A DNA stretch of 64,000 nucleotides from Microbacterium maritypicum MF109 (GTDB lineage: Bacteria; Actinomycetota; Actinomycetes; Actinomycetales; Microbacteriaceae). Position numbers and translations under genes: made by a program. Location of the stretch: positions 558,001-622,000 of the forward strand of contig NZ_ATAO01000206.1 of NCBI RefSeq assembly GCF_000455825.1, written 5' to 3'. Positions within the stretch are counted from its first letter, which is position 1, and each line of letters opens with the position of its first letter. Below the pieces are notes generated by a model that was not told the origin of the DNA, made no database searches, and saw nothing but the letters and a program-made list of their open reading frames with translations. Positions 6,974 to 13,813 of this stretch are shown in pieces.

Positions 6974-8962
6974 ATGGAAACCATGACCTTCGACTATCCC
7001 GCCGCCATCGCCCGCGCTCAGGAGGCCGCGCTCGCCTACTACAACGGCGACGAGCCGACGATGACCGACGCCGAGTACGACCAGCTCCTGGCCGAGATCA
7101 TGCAGCACGAGGTCGACTACCCCGACGAGAAGGTCGACCATGGCCTGTTCACCGCCGTTGCTGCGGGCTCCGCTGTCGCTGCCGACGTGCCTCACCCGTC
7201 GCCGATGCTGTCGCTCGACAAGGTGACCGACGAGAGCGACATCCTGAAGTTCCTCGCCCGCATCGCCGAGGCGGCACCGGATGCCGCCGACTCTCGTGTA
7301 TCCGTCCAGCCGAAGCTCGACGGGATGGCGATCCGCGCCCGGTACGAGGACGCCAAGCTCGTCCAGGTCGTCACGCGTGGTGACGGTCGCTCTGGCGAGG
7401 ACGTCACCGCTCGGGTGCTCCGCGACAACATCGAGATCGCGCATCTTCCGCGTTACCTGCCGACCAGCGCACCAGTCTCCTTCGAGGTCCGCGGTGAGCT
7501 GCTTATGAGCCACGATGACTTCCTTGCCAGCAACGCCAACCGCGTCGCTGCTGGCAAGGCTTCCTTCGCGAACCCGCGGAACGCGACCGCCGGGACCGTC
7601 CGCGCCGACAAGCTCGAATACGACGTGCAGCTCACGTTCGTCACCTACGAGCATGACGGAATCCCTGCCGACGCCGAGAGCCAGTTCCTGTTCGCTGACG
7701 ATCTTCTGAACTACGGAGGTGGCGCGCACGCGACCGGCACTGCGGCGCCCGCGCTGGTTCTCGAAGCCATCGACCTGTTCGGCTCAGACAGAGCCACCTT
7801 CGACTACCCGACCGACGGCGTGGTCCTGAAGGCGACGTCACCGCGGGTGCGAAACGTGCTCGGCGAGACGTCCCGTGCGCCTCGTTGGGCCGTCGCCTAC
7901 AAGTACGAAGCGCAGACCGGGGAGACCACCATCCGCGACATCCTCGTGGAGGTCGGCCGGACTGGGAACCTCTCCTTCACTGCGGTGTTCGATCCCGTTC
8001 TCGTCGACGGCTCCACGATCAGTCGCGCGTCGCTGCACAACGTCGATCTGATCGCCGACAAGGACATCCGGATCGGCTCGAAGGCCGTCGTCTACAAGGC
8101 GAACGACATCATCCCGCAGGTGCTGTCCGTGACGAACGGTCCTGACACGACCCCGTGGGTCCCGCCGACGGAGGACGCGGACGGATTCCCCTACGAGTAC
8201 GCCGGAAAGTTCCTCCGCTCGACCAACCCGGCAGATTCCGTCGCGGCCCTCATCACCTATGCGGCTTCCCGTGACGTGCTCGACATCGACACGCTCGGTC
8301 GGTCGGTTGCGGATGCCATGGTCGAGTCCGGCCTCGTGTCCAACCTCGCTGACCTGTTCGAGGTGTCCTTCAACCAGCTCGAGTCGCTGCCGTTCGGCGA
8401 CGGGGTGTTCGGGGAGACCCGGGCGTCGAAGCTCTACTGGAACATCGCGGCCGCCAAGGAGCAGCCCCTGAACCGGATCATCACCGCCCTCGGCATCCGC
8501 AAGACGGGGCGCACGTTCGGGCGGCGACTCGCCGCGCACTTCCGCTCTCTCGACGCGCTGCTGGAGGCCATGCCGGAAGACCTCCAGCAGGTCGAAGGCA
8601 TCGCCGCTGGACGCGCCGAGGTGATCTACTCCGGTGTGCAGCGCAACCGCCAGGTCATCCGCCGCCTGATCGACCTCGGAGTCACCTCCACGGCTGATGA
8701 GGCCGCGTCCGCGGGCGCACCGCTCGCCGGGATGACGGTCGTCGTCACCGGCTCGACCAAAGGCACGAAGCTGGAGGCGTACGGGCGGAACGAGATGAAC
8801 GAGCTCATCGAGAAGAACGGCGGGAAGTCCTCCGGCTCCGTCTCGAAGAACACATCCCTTCTCGTCGCCGGAGAAGCCGCCGGCTCGAAGCTCGCGAAGG
8901 CCGAACAGCTCGGCGTCGAGACGATCAGCCCCGACGAGTTCGCGGAGCGCCTCGGACTCTGA
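6974..8962 (+). CDS. ligA: NAD+-dependent DNA ligase lacking the zinc finger cysteines
   Basis: This encodes 662 residues, full length for LigA. Domain Ia shows YYNGDEPTMTDAEYDQLL near residue 22. The adenylation domain has KLDG with the nucleotidyl-accepting lysine at 114, and RGDGRSGEDVT follows. OB-fold, HhH and BRCT (about 580-662, starting GMTVVVTGS) segments are recognisable. The four-cysteine zinc finger of canonical LigA, expected around residues 395-425, is replaced by FLRSTNPADSV, and the whole protein contains no cysteine. The enzyme seals nicks using NAD+, probably in replication or repair of the element. It is driven by its own class A element downstream of the GIY-YIG gene. Confidence 0.92.
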   Translation: METMTFDYPAAIARAQEAALAYYNGDEPTMTDAEYDQLLAEIMQHEVDYPDEKVDHGLFTAVAAGSAVAADVPHPSPMLSLDKVTDESDILKFLARIAEAAPDAADSRVSVQPKLDGMAIRARYEDAKLVQVVTRGDGRSGEDVTARVLRDNIEIAHLPRYLPTSAPVSFEVRGELLMSHDDFLASNANRVAAGKASFANPRNATAGTVRADKLEYDVQLTFVTYEHDGIPADAESQFLFADDLLNYGGGAHATGTAAPALVLEAIDLFGSDRATFDYPTDGVVLKATSPRVRNVLGETSRAPRWAVAYKYEAQTGETTIRDILVEVGRTGNLSFTAVFDPVLVDGSTISRASLHNVDLIADKDIRIGSKAVVYKANDIIPQVLSVTNGPDTTPWVPPTEDADGFPYEYAGKFLRSTNPADSVAALITYAASRDVLDIDTLGRSVADAMVESGLVSNLADLFEVSFNQLESLPFGDGVFGETRASKLYWNIAAAKEQPLNRIITALGIRKTGRTFGRRLAAHFRSLDALLEAMPEDLQQVEGIAAGRAEVIYSGVQRNRQVIRRLIDLGVTSTADEAASAGAPLAGMTVVVTGSTKGTKLEAYGRNEMNELIEKNGGKSSGSVSKNTSLLVAGEAAGSKLAKAEQLGVETISPDEFAERLGL

Positions 8963-8979
8963 CCGCCCACAACGGCGCC

Positions 8980-8994
8980 GGGTATGTGGTCAGC
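8980..8994 (+). promoter_or_regulatory. Class A promoter element
   Basis: GGGTATGTG, six bases, ATG 8995. Confidence 0.7.
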
Positions 8995-9324
8995 ATGACC
9001 GACAAGCTGACCGCATACCTGATCGCCGGCGCACGCCTCACCGGATGCAAGGTGTCACGCAACCTCTGGGGCGGCTACACCGTGTCCGTCGGAAGCGTCG
9101 ACTACATGACCTCGAAGGACGATGCGCGTGACAACCCCGTCATCCGAAACGAGTGGTCGACGGAACGGCTCGGACCGAAGCGCACTCGCCCGGAGATCGA
9201 GGGCATGACCCTCGACGACGTCCTCCGCCGCAACCAGCCGGACCTCACGTCGAGCGCCAGCGTGCAGCACTACATCGACACCGGCTGCTACCTCCCCGTC
9301 GTCCGCGATGGGGTCCCAGCCTAA
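8995..9324 (+). CDS. Hypothetical accessory protein
   Basis: This encodes 109 residues. The start at ATG 8995 is preferred over an in-frame start nine bases upstream because of the class A spacing. The N-terminus (MTDKLTAYLIAGARLTGCKV) looks helical, followed by a short beta-rich part with WGGYTVSVGS. There are no transmembrane segments and no named domain. It is followed 23 bases later by the zinc-ribbon gene, with which it may be co-transcribed. Confidence 0.6.
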   Translation: MTDKLTAYLIAGARLTGCKVSRNLWGGYTVSVGSVDYMTSKDDARDNPVIRNEWSTERLGPKRTRPEIEGMTLDDVLRRNQPDLTSSASVQHYIDTGCYLPVVRDGVPA

Positions 9325-9347
9325 GAGCCCGAACGGAGACCAGGAGA

Positions 9348-9758
9348 ATGCCCGAGCTGCCGGCGCTGAGCACCCCGAGGATGACGATGAACACCCGAAA
9401 CCACAACTTCGTGACCGAGATTCCACCGATTCAGTGCGTCTCCTGCGGAGCATCGTTCCCAGGCCTCCTGACCGCACCCGCTACATGCCCGGCGTGTGGA
9501 GCTGAGCCGTTCCTGGACAGGCGGCTCCGCGGAGGGGTGACCAAGACCTCCACAGTCATCTCGTTGTGGCAGAGCGAGGCATTCGCGGCTCACTTCGAGT
9601 CCATGCTGCAGATGGGCCGGACGCGTCCGTCCCGCACGTTCCTCTCCTGTCCCACACCGCCATTCGCCCTTGCACCGCACGCGCCCGTGATTCCGGATCC
9701 GAGGGCGTGCGGACCGTGGCAGACGGACGCGCCCGAAGCAGGCGACGCGGCCGAATAG
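9348..9758 (+). CDS. Zinc-ribbon protein
   Basis: This encodes 136 residues from ATG 9348; alternative starts lie at 9381 and 9387 behind a GAGG. A zinc ribbon is formed by CVSCG and CPACG, about 17 residues apart in the first half. The remaining C-terminal part is Pro/Ala-rich and without recognisable fold. Small zinc ribbons of this type bind nucleic acid or proteins, but no role can be assigned. Upstream AGGAG is very close to ATG 9348, so the start is uncertain. Confidence 0.55.
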   Translation: MPELPALSTPRMTMNTRNHNFVTEIPPIQCVSCGASFPGLLTAPATCPACGAEPFLDRRLRGGVTKTSTVISLWQSEAFAAHFESMLQMGRTRPSRTFLSCPTPPFALAPHAPVIPDPRACGPWQTDAPEAGDAAE

Positions 9759-9773
9759 GTCTCCCTGAACGCA

Positions 9774-9788
9774 GGGTATGTGGTGTCC
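9774..9788 (+). promoter_or_regulatory. Class A promoter element
   Basis: GGGTATGTG, six bases, ATG 9789. Confidence 0.7.
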
Positions 9789-10160
9789 ATGGACATCCAG
9801 CACACCGCCGCATCCGCCGCTCGGACAACTCGCCTCCGCGCACCACGCGACATCGCCTCCGACGTCGCCGCCGAGCACGGTCTCGGCGGCGGATCTGCCG
9901 ACACCTTCCGTCTGATGCAGCTCGCCATCGAGGCGGACCGGGCAGAACGTGATCGACTCGCTCACGTGCGAGCGATCGACATCGTCCACGAGAACTACGG
10001 AGCCGACAGCGACCCCGAAGTGCACGCCCGCGCCACCGAACTCGCGGACGCGTTCAGCGGGAACGTCGACGCGAAGTACCTCCTCGCAGTGGCGCTCGAT
10101 CTCCAGCACCTCAACAGCGACGGCATCCTCGCGATGCTCGCCGAGGCAGCACGGGGATGA
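9789..10160 (+). CDS. Hypothetical helical protein
   Basis: This encodes 123 residues from ATG 9789, set by the class A element. The product is predicted mainly helical and acidic, with a charged stretch (EADRAERDRLAHVRAID) that could form a short coiled coil. No family is recognised. Its stop overlaps the ATG of the next gene (ATGA), so the two are likely translationally coupled. Confidence 0.6.
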   Translation: MDIQHTAASAARTTRLRAPRDIASDVAAEHGLGGGSADTFRLMQLAIEADRAERDRLAHVRAIDIVHENYGADSDPEVHARATELADAFSGNVDAKYLLAVALDLQHLNSDGILAMLAEAARG

Positions 10161-10882
10161 CATCTCTCCCCGCCACCGCCAGCAGACTCACCGAAGCTGG
10201 GCGGTCCGCCCTTGCCGGCGCCGGCCTCACTGCAATGTTGTTCGTCACGAGCACCGCATTCTGGTTCGGGCTCTGCAGCCTCGAGAGCCCGCCGCAGTTC
10301 ACCAGCTGCGGTCACATCCAGATCCTCTACGAGCTCACGCTGACGGACGAGCAATGCGCCGATCTTCCAACTGCGGGCGCGCTCATCGAGTACAACGGCC
10401 TGCCGCAGCGCCTGAGCTCCGTCGAGACGACGAACGGGCCGCGCCTCTACTTCATCGACTCCCCGACCCTCGCCGGCGTGATGCTGGAACCGCGTCACGC
10501 CGGCAAGTACTGGGAGCCGGCACAGCTGCTCCGTGCATTCACCCCGATCCTCGGGATCGCCGCAGTCCTCGCAAGCGTCTCACGGCGGAGGGCTTCTCAT
10601 CGCAGGCAAGACGCGACACTCGACGACGTAACGGCACCAGATGCCGGGTATGTGGATCACATGACCCGCAACGCCCCCGTCCCCTCCACAGACTTCCGCT
10701 TCGGCAAGCGCGATGCGGCACTTGCGCGCGCGGTGAGTCTCGATGAGATCGCCGACGCGGGCGGCACCGCGCTGTACGACGCCGATCAGTATCGTCGCGC
10801 GGCAGGGCGCGCCCGCTCGTTCGCCGCGTGGGTTCAGTCCATGATCGATGCGCATCCGCAAACGACGACGCCGGGTATGTGA
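10157..10882 (+). CDS. Two-helix membrane protein with in-frame C-terminal extension
   Basis: This encodes 241 residues from ATG 10157, overlapping the previous stop by four bases. Two hydrophobic segments lie near residues 22-40 (LTAMLFVTSTAFWFGLC) and 138-150 (FTPILGIAAVLAS), with an extracytoplasmic loop between them containing three further cysteines. No stop separates this part from the soluble C-terminal 73 residues, which also have their own class A element and ATG at 10661. The gene may therefore make a full-length membrane protein plus a separate C-terminal product. Function is unknown. Confidence 0.55.
   Translation: MTSLPATASRLTEAGRSALAGAGLTAMLFVTSTAFWFGLCSLESPPQFTSCGHIQILYELTLTDEQCADLPTAGALIEYNGLPQRLSSVETTNGPRLYFIDSPTLAGVMLEPRHAGKYWEPAQLLRAFTPILGIAAVLASVSRRRASHRRQDATLDDVTAPDAGYVDHMTRNAPVPSTDFRFGKRDAALARAVSLDEIADAGGTALYDADQYRRAAGRARSFAAWVQSMIDAHPQTTTPGM
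10646..10660 (+). promoter_or_regulatory. Class A promoter element inside an ORF
   Basis: GGGTATGTG, six bases, ATG 10661, in frame within the membrane protein ORF. Confidence 0.65.
10661..10882 (+). CDS. Nested in-frame 73-aa protein
   Basis: This is a separate product predicted from the internal class A element at exact leaderless spacing. It is the soluble C-terminus of the 10157 ORF and is rich in Ala and Arg (RFGKRDAALARAVSLDEIAD). Its stop codon lies within the next class A element. Whether this start, the long ORF, or both are used cannot be decided from sequence. Confidence 0.5.
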   Translation: MTRNAPVPSTDFRFGKRDAALARAVSLDEIADAGGTALYDADQYRRAAGRARSFAAWVQSMIDAHPQTTTPGM

Positions 10883-10887
10883 TGCGC
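10873..10887 (+). promoter_or_regulatory. Class A promoter element
   Basis: GGGTATGTG, six bases, ATG 10888. It contains the stop codon of the preceding ORF. Confidence 0.7.
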
Positions 10888-11208
10888 ATGAGCACCACAG
10901 TCTTCGCGGACATCATCAGCCGCCACCTGGACGCGTTCAAGTTCGTCACCGCCGACGAGAGAGCGCTCGTGCATCGGGCGTTCGAGCTAGCACCGTCCGA
11001 GCCCCTTCCTGCGGAGGCCTTCGCTGCGTACCTCGGCACTGCTGCCGCCGCAGCATGGGAGGCGATCCGCTATCTCCCGCTCAGCGAACCGAACCGTCGC
11101 GGATACACGCTCACTCTCGACGAGCTCGCGGGCGGTGAGTGCGCACCGACGCAACGAGAGCTGCTCGTCGTGCTCGGCCGTGCCGCCGACATCATGGAAG
11201 GCATCTGA
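10888..11208 (+). CDS. Hypothetical helical protein
   Basis: This encodes 106 residues from ATG 10888. It is a soluble, predicted all-helical protein (FADIISRHLDAFKFV; RELLVVLGRAADIMEGI) without cysteines or a named domain. It begins a short run of three genes (10888, 11211, 11537) with tiny gaps or overlaps, which are probably one transcript from the class A element. Confidence 0.6.
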   Translation: MSTTVFADIISRHLDAFKFVTADERALVHRAFELAPSEPLPAEAFAAYLGTAAAAAWEAIRYLPLSEPNRRGYTLTLDELAGGECAPTQRELLVVLGRAADIMEGI

Positions 11209-11210
11209 CC

Positions 11211-11540
11211 ATGGCTGACGCTTCTTTCTCGCGAGAGCGCACGTGGGTTGCGTTCCACTCCGACGGCGGACAGTGCGCGCTGGCGACGACCACTCACGAC
11301 TGCCCGCACTCGCACCGATACGAGCAAGCCACGCACGAGGATGCCACGGAGGTCACGATGAGCACCCCCACCGAAGCGGGCCAGGCAGTGCGCGACCCTC
11401 GCGGACGCATCGGAATCACGACCGATGCACCTCGCGCCAAGAGTTCGCGCATCGGCGTCATGTTCATTGGCGCCAACTACTCCGTGCTCGCACAGGTCGA
11501 CGAGCTCACCGTCATCCAGATCGTGGAAGCAAACTCATGA
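11211..11540 (+). CDS. Hypothetical small protein
   Basis: This encodes 109 residues from ATG 11211. A second in-frame ATG at 11358 has a much better ribosome binding site (GGAGG, five-base gap) and would give 60 residues starting MSTPTEAGQAV, so the true start is uncertain. The N-terminal extension holds a Cys/His-rich stretch (CALATTTHDCPHSH). The C-terminal part is a compact beta-rich segment. Its stop overlaps the next ATG (ATGA). Confidence 0.5.
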   Translation: MADASFSRERTWVAFHSDGGQCALATTTHDCPHSHRYEQATHEDATEVTMSTPTEAGQAVRDPRGRIGITTDAPRAKSSRIGVMFIGANYSVLAQVDELTVIQIVEANS

Positions 11541-12046
11541 CTCTGTTCAGCAGCCGACCGCCGTTCAACGACGACCCGCAGCCGTGGCGAGCACAGGACT
11601 TCACCGGTCGCACATACGACCATCGCGTCGCCGACGAGAACGGAGCCCCGGCATCCGCGGCGAGGCTGCGCATGGGATACATTCACGACCCGCGCCCGGA
11701 GTACGCTCGCACGCAGCACAACCCGTCGAACCCGATCCTCGTGCAGACCCGCTCTGACATCTCGCTCGCACCTGGAGCCGCGCACGAGATCATCGCCGCC
11801 CAGCTTGACCTGCTGAACGCCGGCGACGACTACTGGAACCTCGACGTCGTCACCGGCGAGCACATCGAGCACGCGCGCCGGGTGCTGATCCGACTCATCA
11901 CCGACGACGACCCGGACGACGCCTGCCGCGAATGCGGTGAGGAGATCGACTACCTCGACATGCACGCCGGGTACGGCATGTGCGGCTCCTGCGTGCACAA
12001 CGCCGTCCGGTCCGGATGGGACCCCAGCGAACCGGAAGCCGCCTGA
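11537..12046 (+). CDS. Protein with C-terminal Cys4 zinc-like motif
   Basis: This encodes 169 residues from ATG 11537, translationally coupled to the previous gene. Near the C-terminus CRECGEE and later CGSC form a four-cysteine zinc-binding pattern. The N-terminal part has no signal or membrane segment. The arrangement suggests a nucleic-acid- or protein-binding accessory factor, but no family is recognised. It is convergent with the minus-strand gene at 12066. Confidence 0.6.
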   Translation: MTLFSSRPPFNDDPQPWRAQDFTGRTYDHRVADENGAPASAARLRMGYIHDPRPEYARTQHNPSNPILVQTRSDISLAPGAAHEIIAAQLDLLNAGDDYWNLDVVTGEHIEHARRVLIRLITDDDPDDACRECGEEIDYLDMHAGYGMCGSCVHNAVRSGWDPSEPEAA

Positions 12047-12065
12047 CCGCGGAAGCTCAAATCGG

Positions 12066-12785
12066 TCAGACCAGACTGATCCGGTAGGTCATCATCATCG
12101 AGCCGTCACCACGTGCGCCACGCTCACGCTGCGCACGCTCCGCGAGCTCGTTCGCGAGATCCGCCGCGGCCTCCGCAGCATCCGCGATCGGGAACCACCG
12201 GGACGCGCTCTCCCAGCTCATCGTGCGCCCCGTCTCATCCGACACGGAGACCGGTTCGAACACCCGCTCCCCCGGGACCTCCGGCGCCGCCTTCCTGCGT
12301 TCGACATCCATCCACGCACTCGGCAGCTCCGGCACGGACAGCACCGAATAGAGCGCGTCACGGACATCATCATCCGACACCCACAGACCGGCGTTCACCT
12401 GCTCGACCACATGATCCGTCACCGCCGCCCATGCCGGCTCGTCAACCTGCACTCGGAGTAGTACGGGACCGGGCCCGCGCAGCATCCCGGGCACGCGCTC
12501 CGCCTCCGGAACCTCGCCCGGATCGACGCCCTCCAGCACCTCCGGGTACATCAACCGCAACGCGCTCTCATCAACAGGCCGTGGCAATAGCGCTGTCAGC
12601 GTCGCCAGCTTCGATGATGGGATCTCGACGGCACCACCCTCATCGTCCTCAAGGCCGACAACACCGCAAGACATGTGACTACGAGTCCACGCAACAAGAA
12701 TCACCGAGGCGGTCGGCGCATCCATCCGTACCGCTGCTCGTAGATCATCAAACGCAGATATCGCCAGACGCGTCGTCAACGTCAC
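12066..12785 (-). CDS. Hypothetical acidic protein
   Basis: This encodes 239 residues. The GTG at 12785 is chosen because GGGAGG lies six bases upstream; a TTG at 12812 is the longer alternative. The protein is acidic, soluble and rich in Glu, Asp and Val, and ends in a charged helical stretch (ANELAERAQRERGARG). No domain is recognised. A TACGCT -10-like hexamer about 30 bases upstream could promote it. It flanks the gene-free region before transfer operon I and is divergent from it. Confidence 0.55.
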   Translation of the reverse strand: MTLTTRLAISAFDDLRAAVRMDAPTASVILVAWTRSHMSCGVVGLEDDEGGAVEIPSSKLATLTALLPRPVDESALRLMYPEVLEGVDPGEVPEAERVPGMLRGPGPVLLRVQVDEPAWAAVTDHVVEQVNAGLWVSDDDVRDALYSVLSVPELPSAWMDVERRKAAPEVPGERVFEPVSVSDETGRTMSWESASRWFPIADAAEAAADLANELAERAQRERGARGDGSMMMTYRISLV

Positions 12786-13061
12786 AGGAGACCTCCCAAT
12801 CGCACCGGCCAAGCGTACCGAGGTCGCTCGGGTGCGACTAGGTGGGAACCGCCGATGATGCTCGTACCAGCATGCGGCATCTGATCAGACTGAATCCACC
12901 CGCTTTACGAACACGACAAACCGTGCAAGCACATCTCGGCCCGGGATGTGCGAGAGGCGATAGCCGAGCACGGATCGCGCGAGGCAGACCGAGCGCCGGC
13001 AGGCGATAGCCCGACGCGGCCGACCAGCGCAGAACCCATCCGATCCCCCGCATACATAAGA

Positions 13062-13349
13062 GCTCGCGGCCTCCTTCGTCGGCCGCTCGCGCGTGGCGCG
13101 GCTTGCCGCTGCCGTTCTGTTGCCGTGGTGTCGCGTGTGGCGTTCCGCCGTCGTGGTGCTGTCGTGCTGGTGACGTTGCGCTGGGTCGTTTCGCTGCCGT
13201 GCTGCGGGCTGTTCGTGCGTATCGGGGTGCCGGGTTCTTGGTGCTGCGCACGCTGTGCCTGGGTGTTGTTCCCTGTCGTCCTTTCCGTCGCGTGGTGTCG
13301 CGTCCTGTGCCGTCTCGTGCGTTCCGTTTCGTGCCGTGTCGTTCCGTCG
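13062..13349 (+). other. A-depleted strand segment
   Basis: Only three A residues (13173, 13221, 13250) occur in 288 plus-strand bases, while T is abundant. The complementary strand is thus nearly T-free, and an RNA from it would be nearly U-free and poorly structured. Confidence 0.75.
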
Positions 13350-13505
13350 ACGTGACGCTGCCCGGCTGTGCCTGTGCTGACCTTGTCAAGGCGACCATGA
13401 CGCCCGAAGGGCACAAAGTGTCTGCGCTGCGCGCGCCCCTCCCGGGCAAGGCAGGTCCACCCTCGTGGGCATGCCGGGCGTGTACCCGGTGAAGCAGCAG
13501 CAGAG

Positions 13506-13540
13506 CGCACCAGCGGTGCGCAGCGGATCGTCGTCGATCC
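13506..13540. repeat. Two adjacent short hairpins
   Basis: CGCACC-AGC-GGTGCG (13506-13520) and GGATCG-TCGT-CGATCC (13525-13540) are perfect 6-bp stems separated by four bases. Confidence 0.55.
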
Positions 13541-13641
13541 GCCCGGATGGTGCAGAGGCAGAAGCCAGCTTCAGACACCCAACCATCCCGCGCGAAGCGC
13601 AGACGCGAAGCGTCTCCGTCGAGCCTTCAATGGCGAGACAA

Positions 13642-13688
13642 GACCCCGCCCCGGCGGCACGTCCCTGTGCCCAGGGAACTGCGGGGTC
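13642..13688. repeat. Nested hairpin structure
   Basis: GACCCCGC (13642-13649) pairs with GCGGGGTC (13681-13688) and encloses TCCCTG-TGCC-CAGGGA (13662-13677), giving a two-level stem. Confidence 0.5.
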
Positions 13689-13699
13689 GAGCGGCGGGG

Positions 13700-13747
13700 G
13701 CCGTGTATGTGGCGGCGCTGGGCGAATTACGTCGCCACATACACGGC
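13700..13747. repeat. Perfect 15-bp inverted repeat
   Basis: GCCGTGTATGTGGCG (13700-13714) and CGCCACATACACGGC (13733-13747) flank an 18-bp spacer. The arms contain GTATGTGG, the core of the class A element, in both orientations. Candidate operator or nicking/transfer site. Confidence 0.65.
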
Positions 13748-13793
13748 GAGAAGCCGATTTCCCGGCCGTATTTCTCCCAGCGCTCGGGGTCGC

Positions 13794-13813
13794 TGTTCGC
13801 AGGGGTGGACGAT
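13794..13813 (+). promoter_or_regulatory. Class C element upstream of transfer operon I
   Basis: TGTTCGCAGGGGTGGACG, then two bases and ATG 13814. The spacing is identical to the sites before 30979 and 55178. Confidence 0.65.

Larger units (their letters stand above)
12838..13813. other. Gene-free region upstream of transfer operon I
   Basis: About 1 kb with no convincing gene: ORFs here encode Cys/Arg/Val-rich or His/Arg/Thr-rich low-complexity strings. It contains the almost A-free strand segment at 13062-13349, a run of short hairpins from 13506, the 15-bp inverted repeat at 13700-13747 and the class C element at 13794. The position, directly upstream of a transfer operon and between divergent units, suits an origin of transfer or replication, or a structured leader. 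Confidence 0.55.

Noticed and set aside
12948..13355. 135-aa plus-strand ORF in the A-depleted region
   Set aside because: Cys/Arg/Val-rich string caused by the biased composition; no start signal.
13473..13491. GGGTACACG/GCCGGGCGTGTA element near 13480 on either strand
   Set aside because: Resembles class A on the minus strand and class B on the plus strand but precedes no convincing gene; probably part of the palindromic origin-like region.
13547..13813. Longer N-terminus of the coupling ATPase
   Set aside because: It crosses the hairpin cluster and the class C element; start set at 13814.
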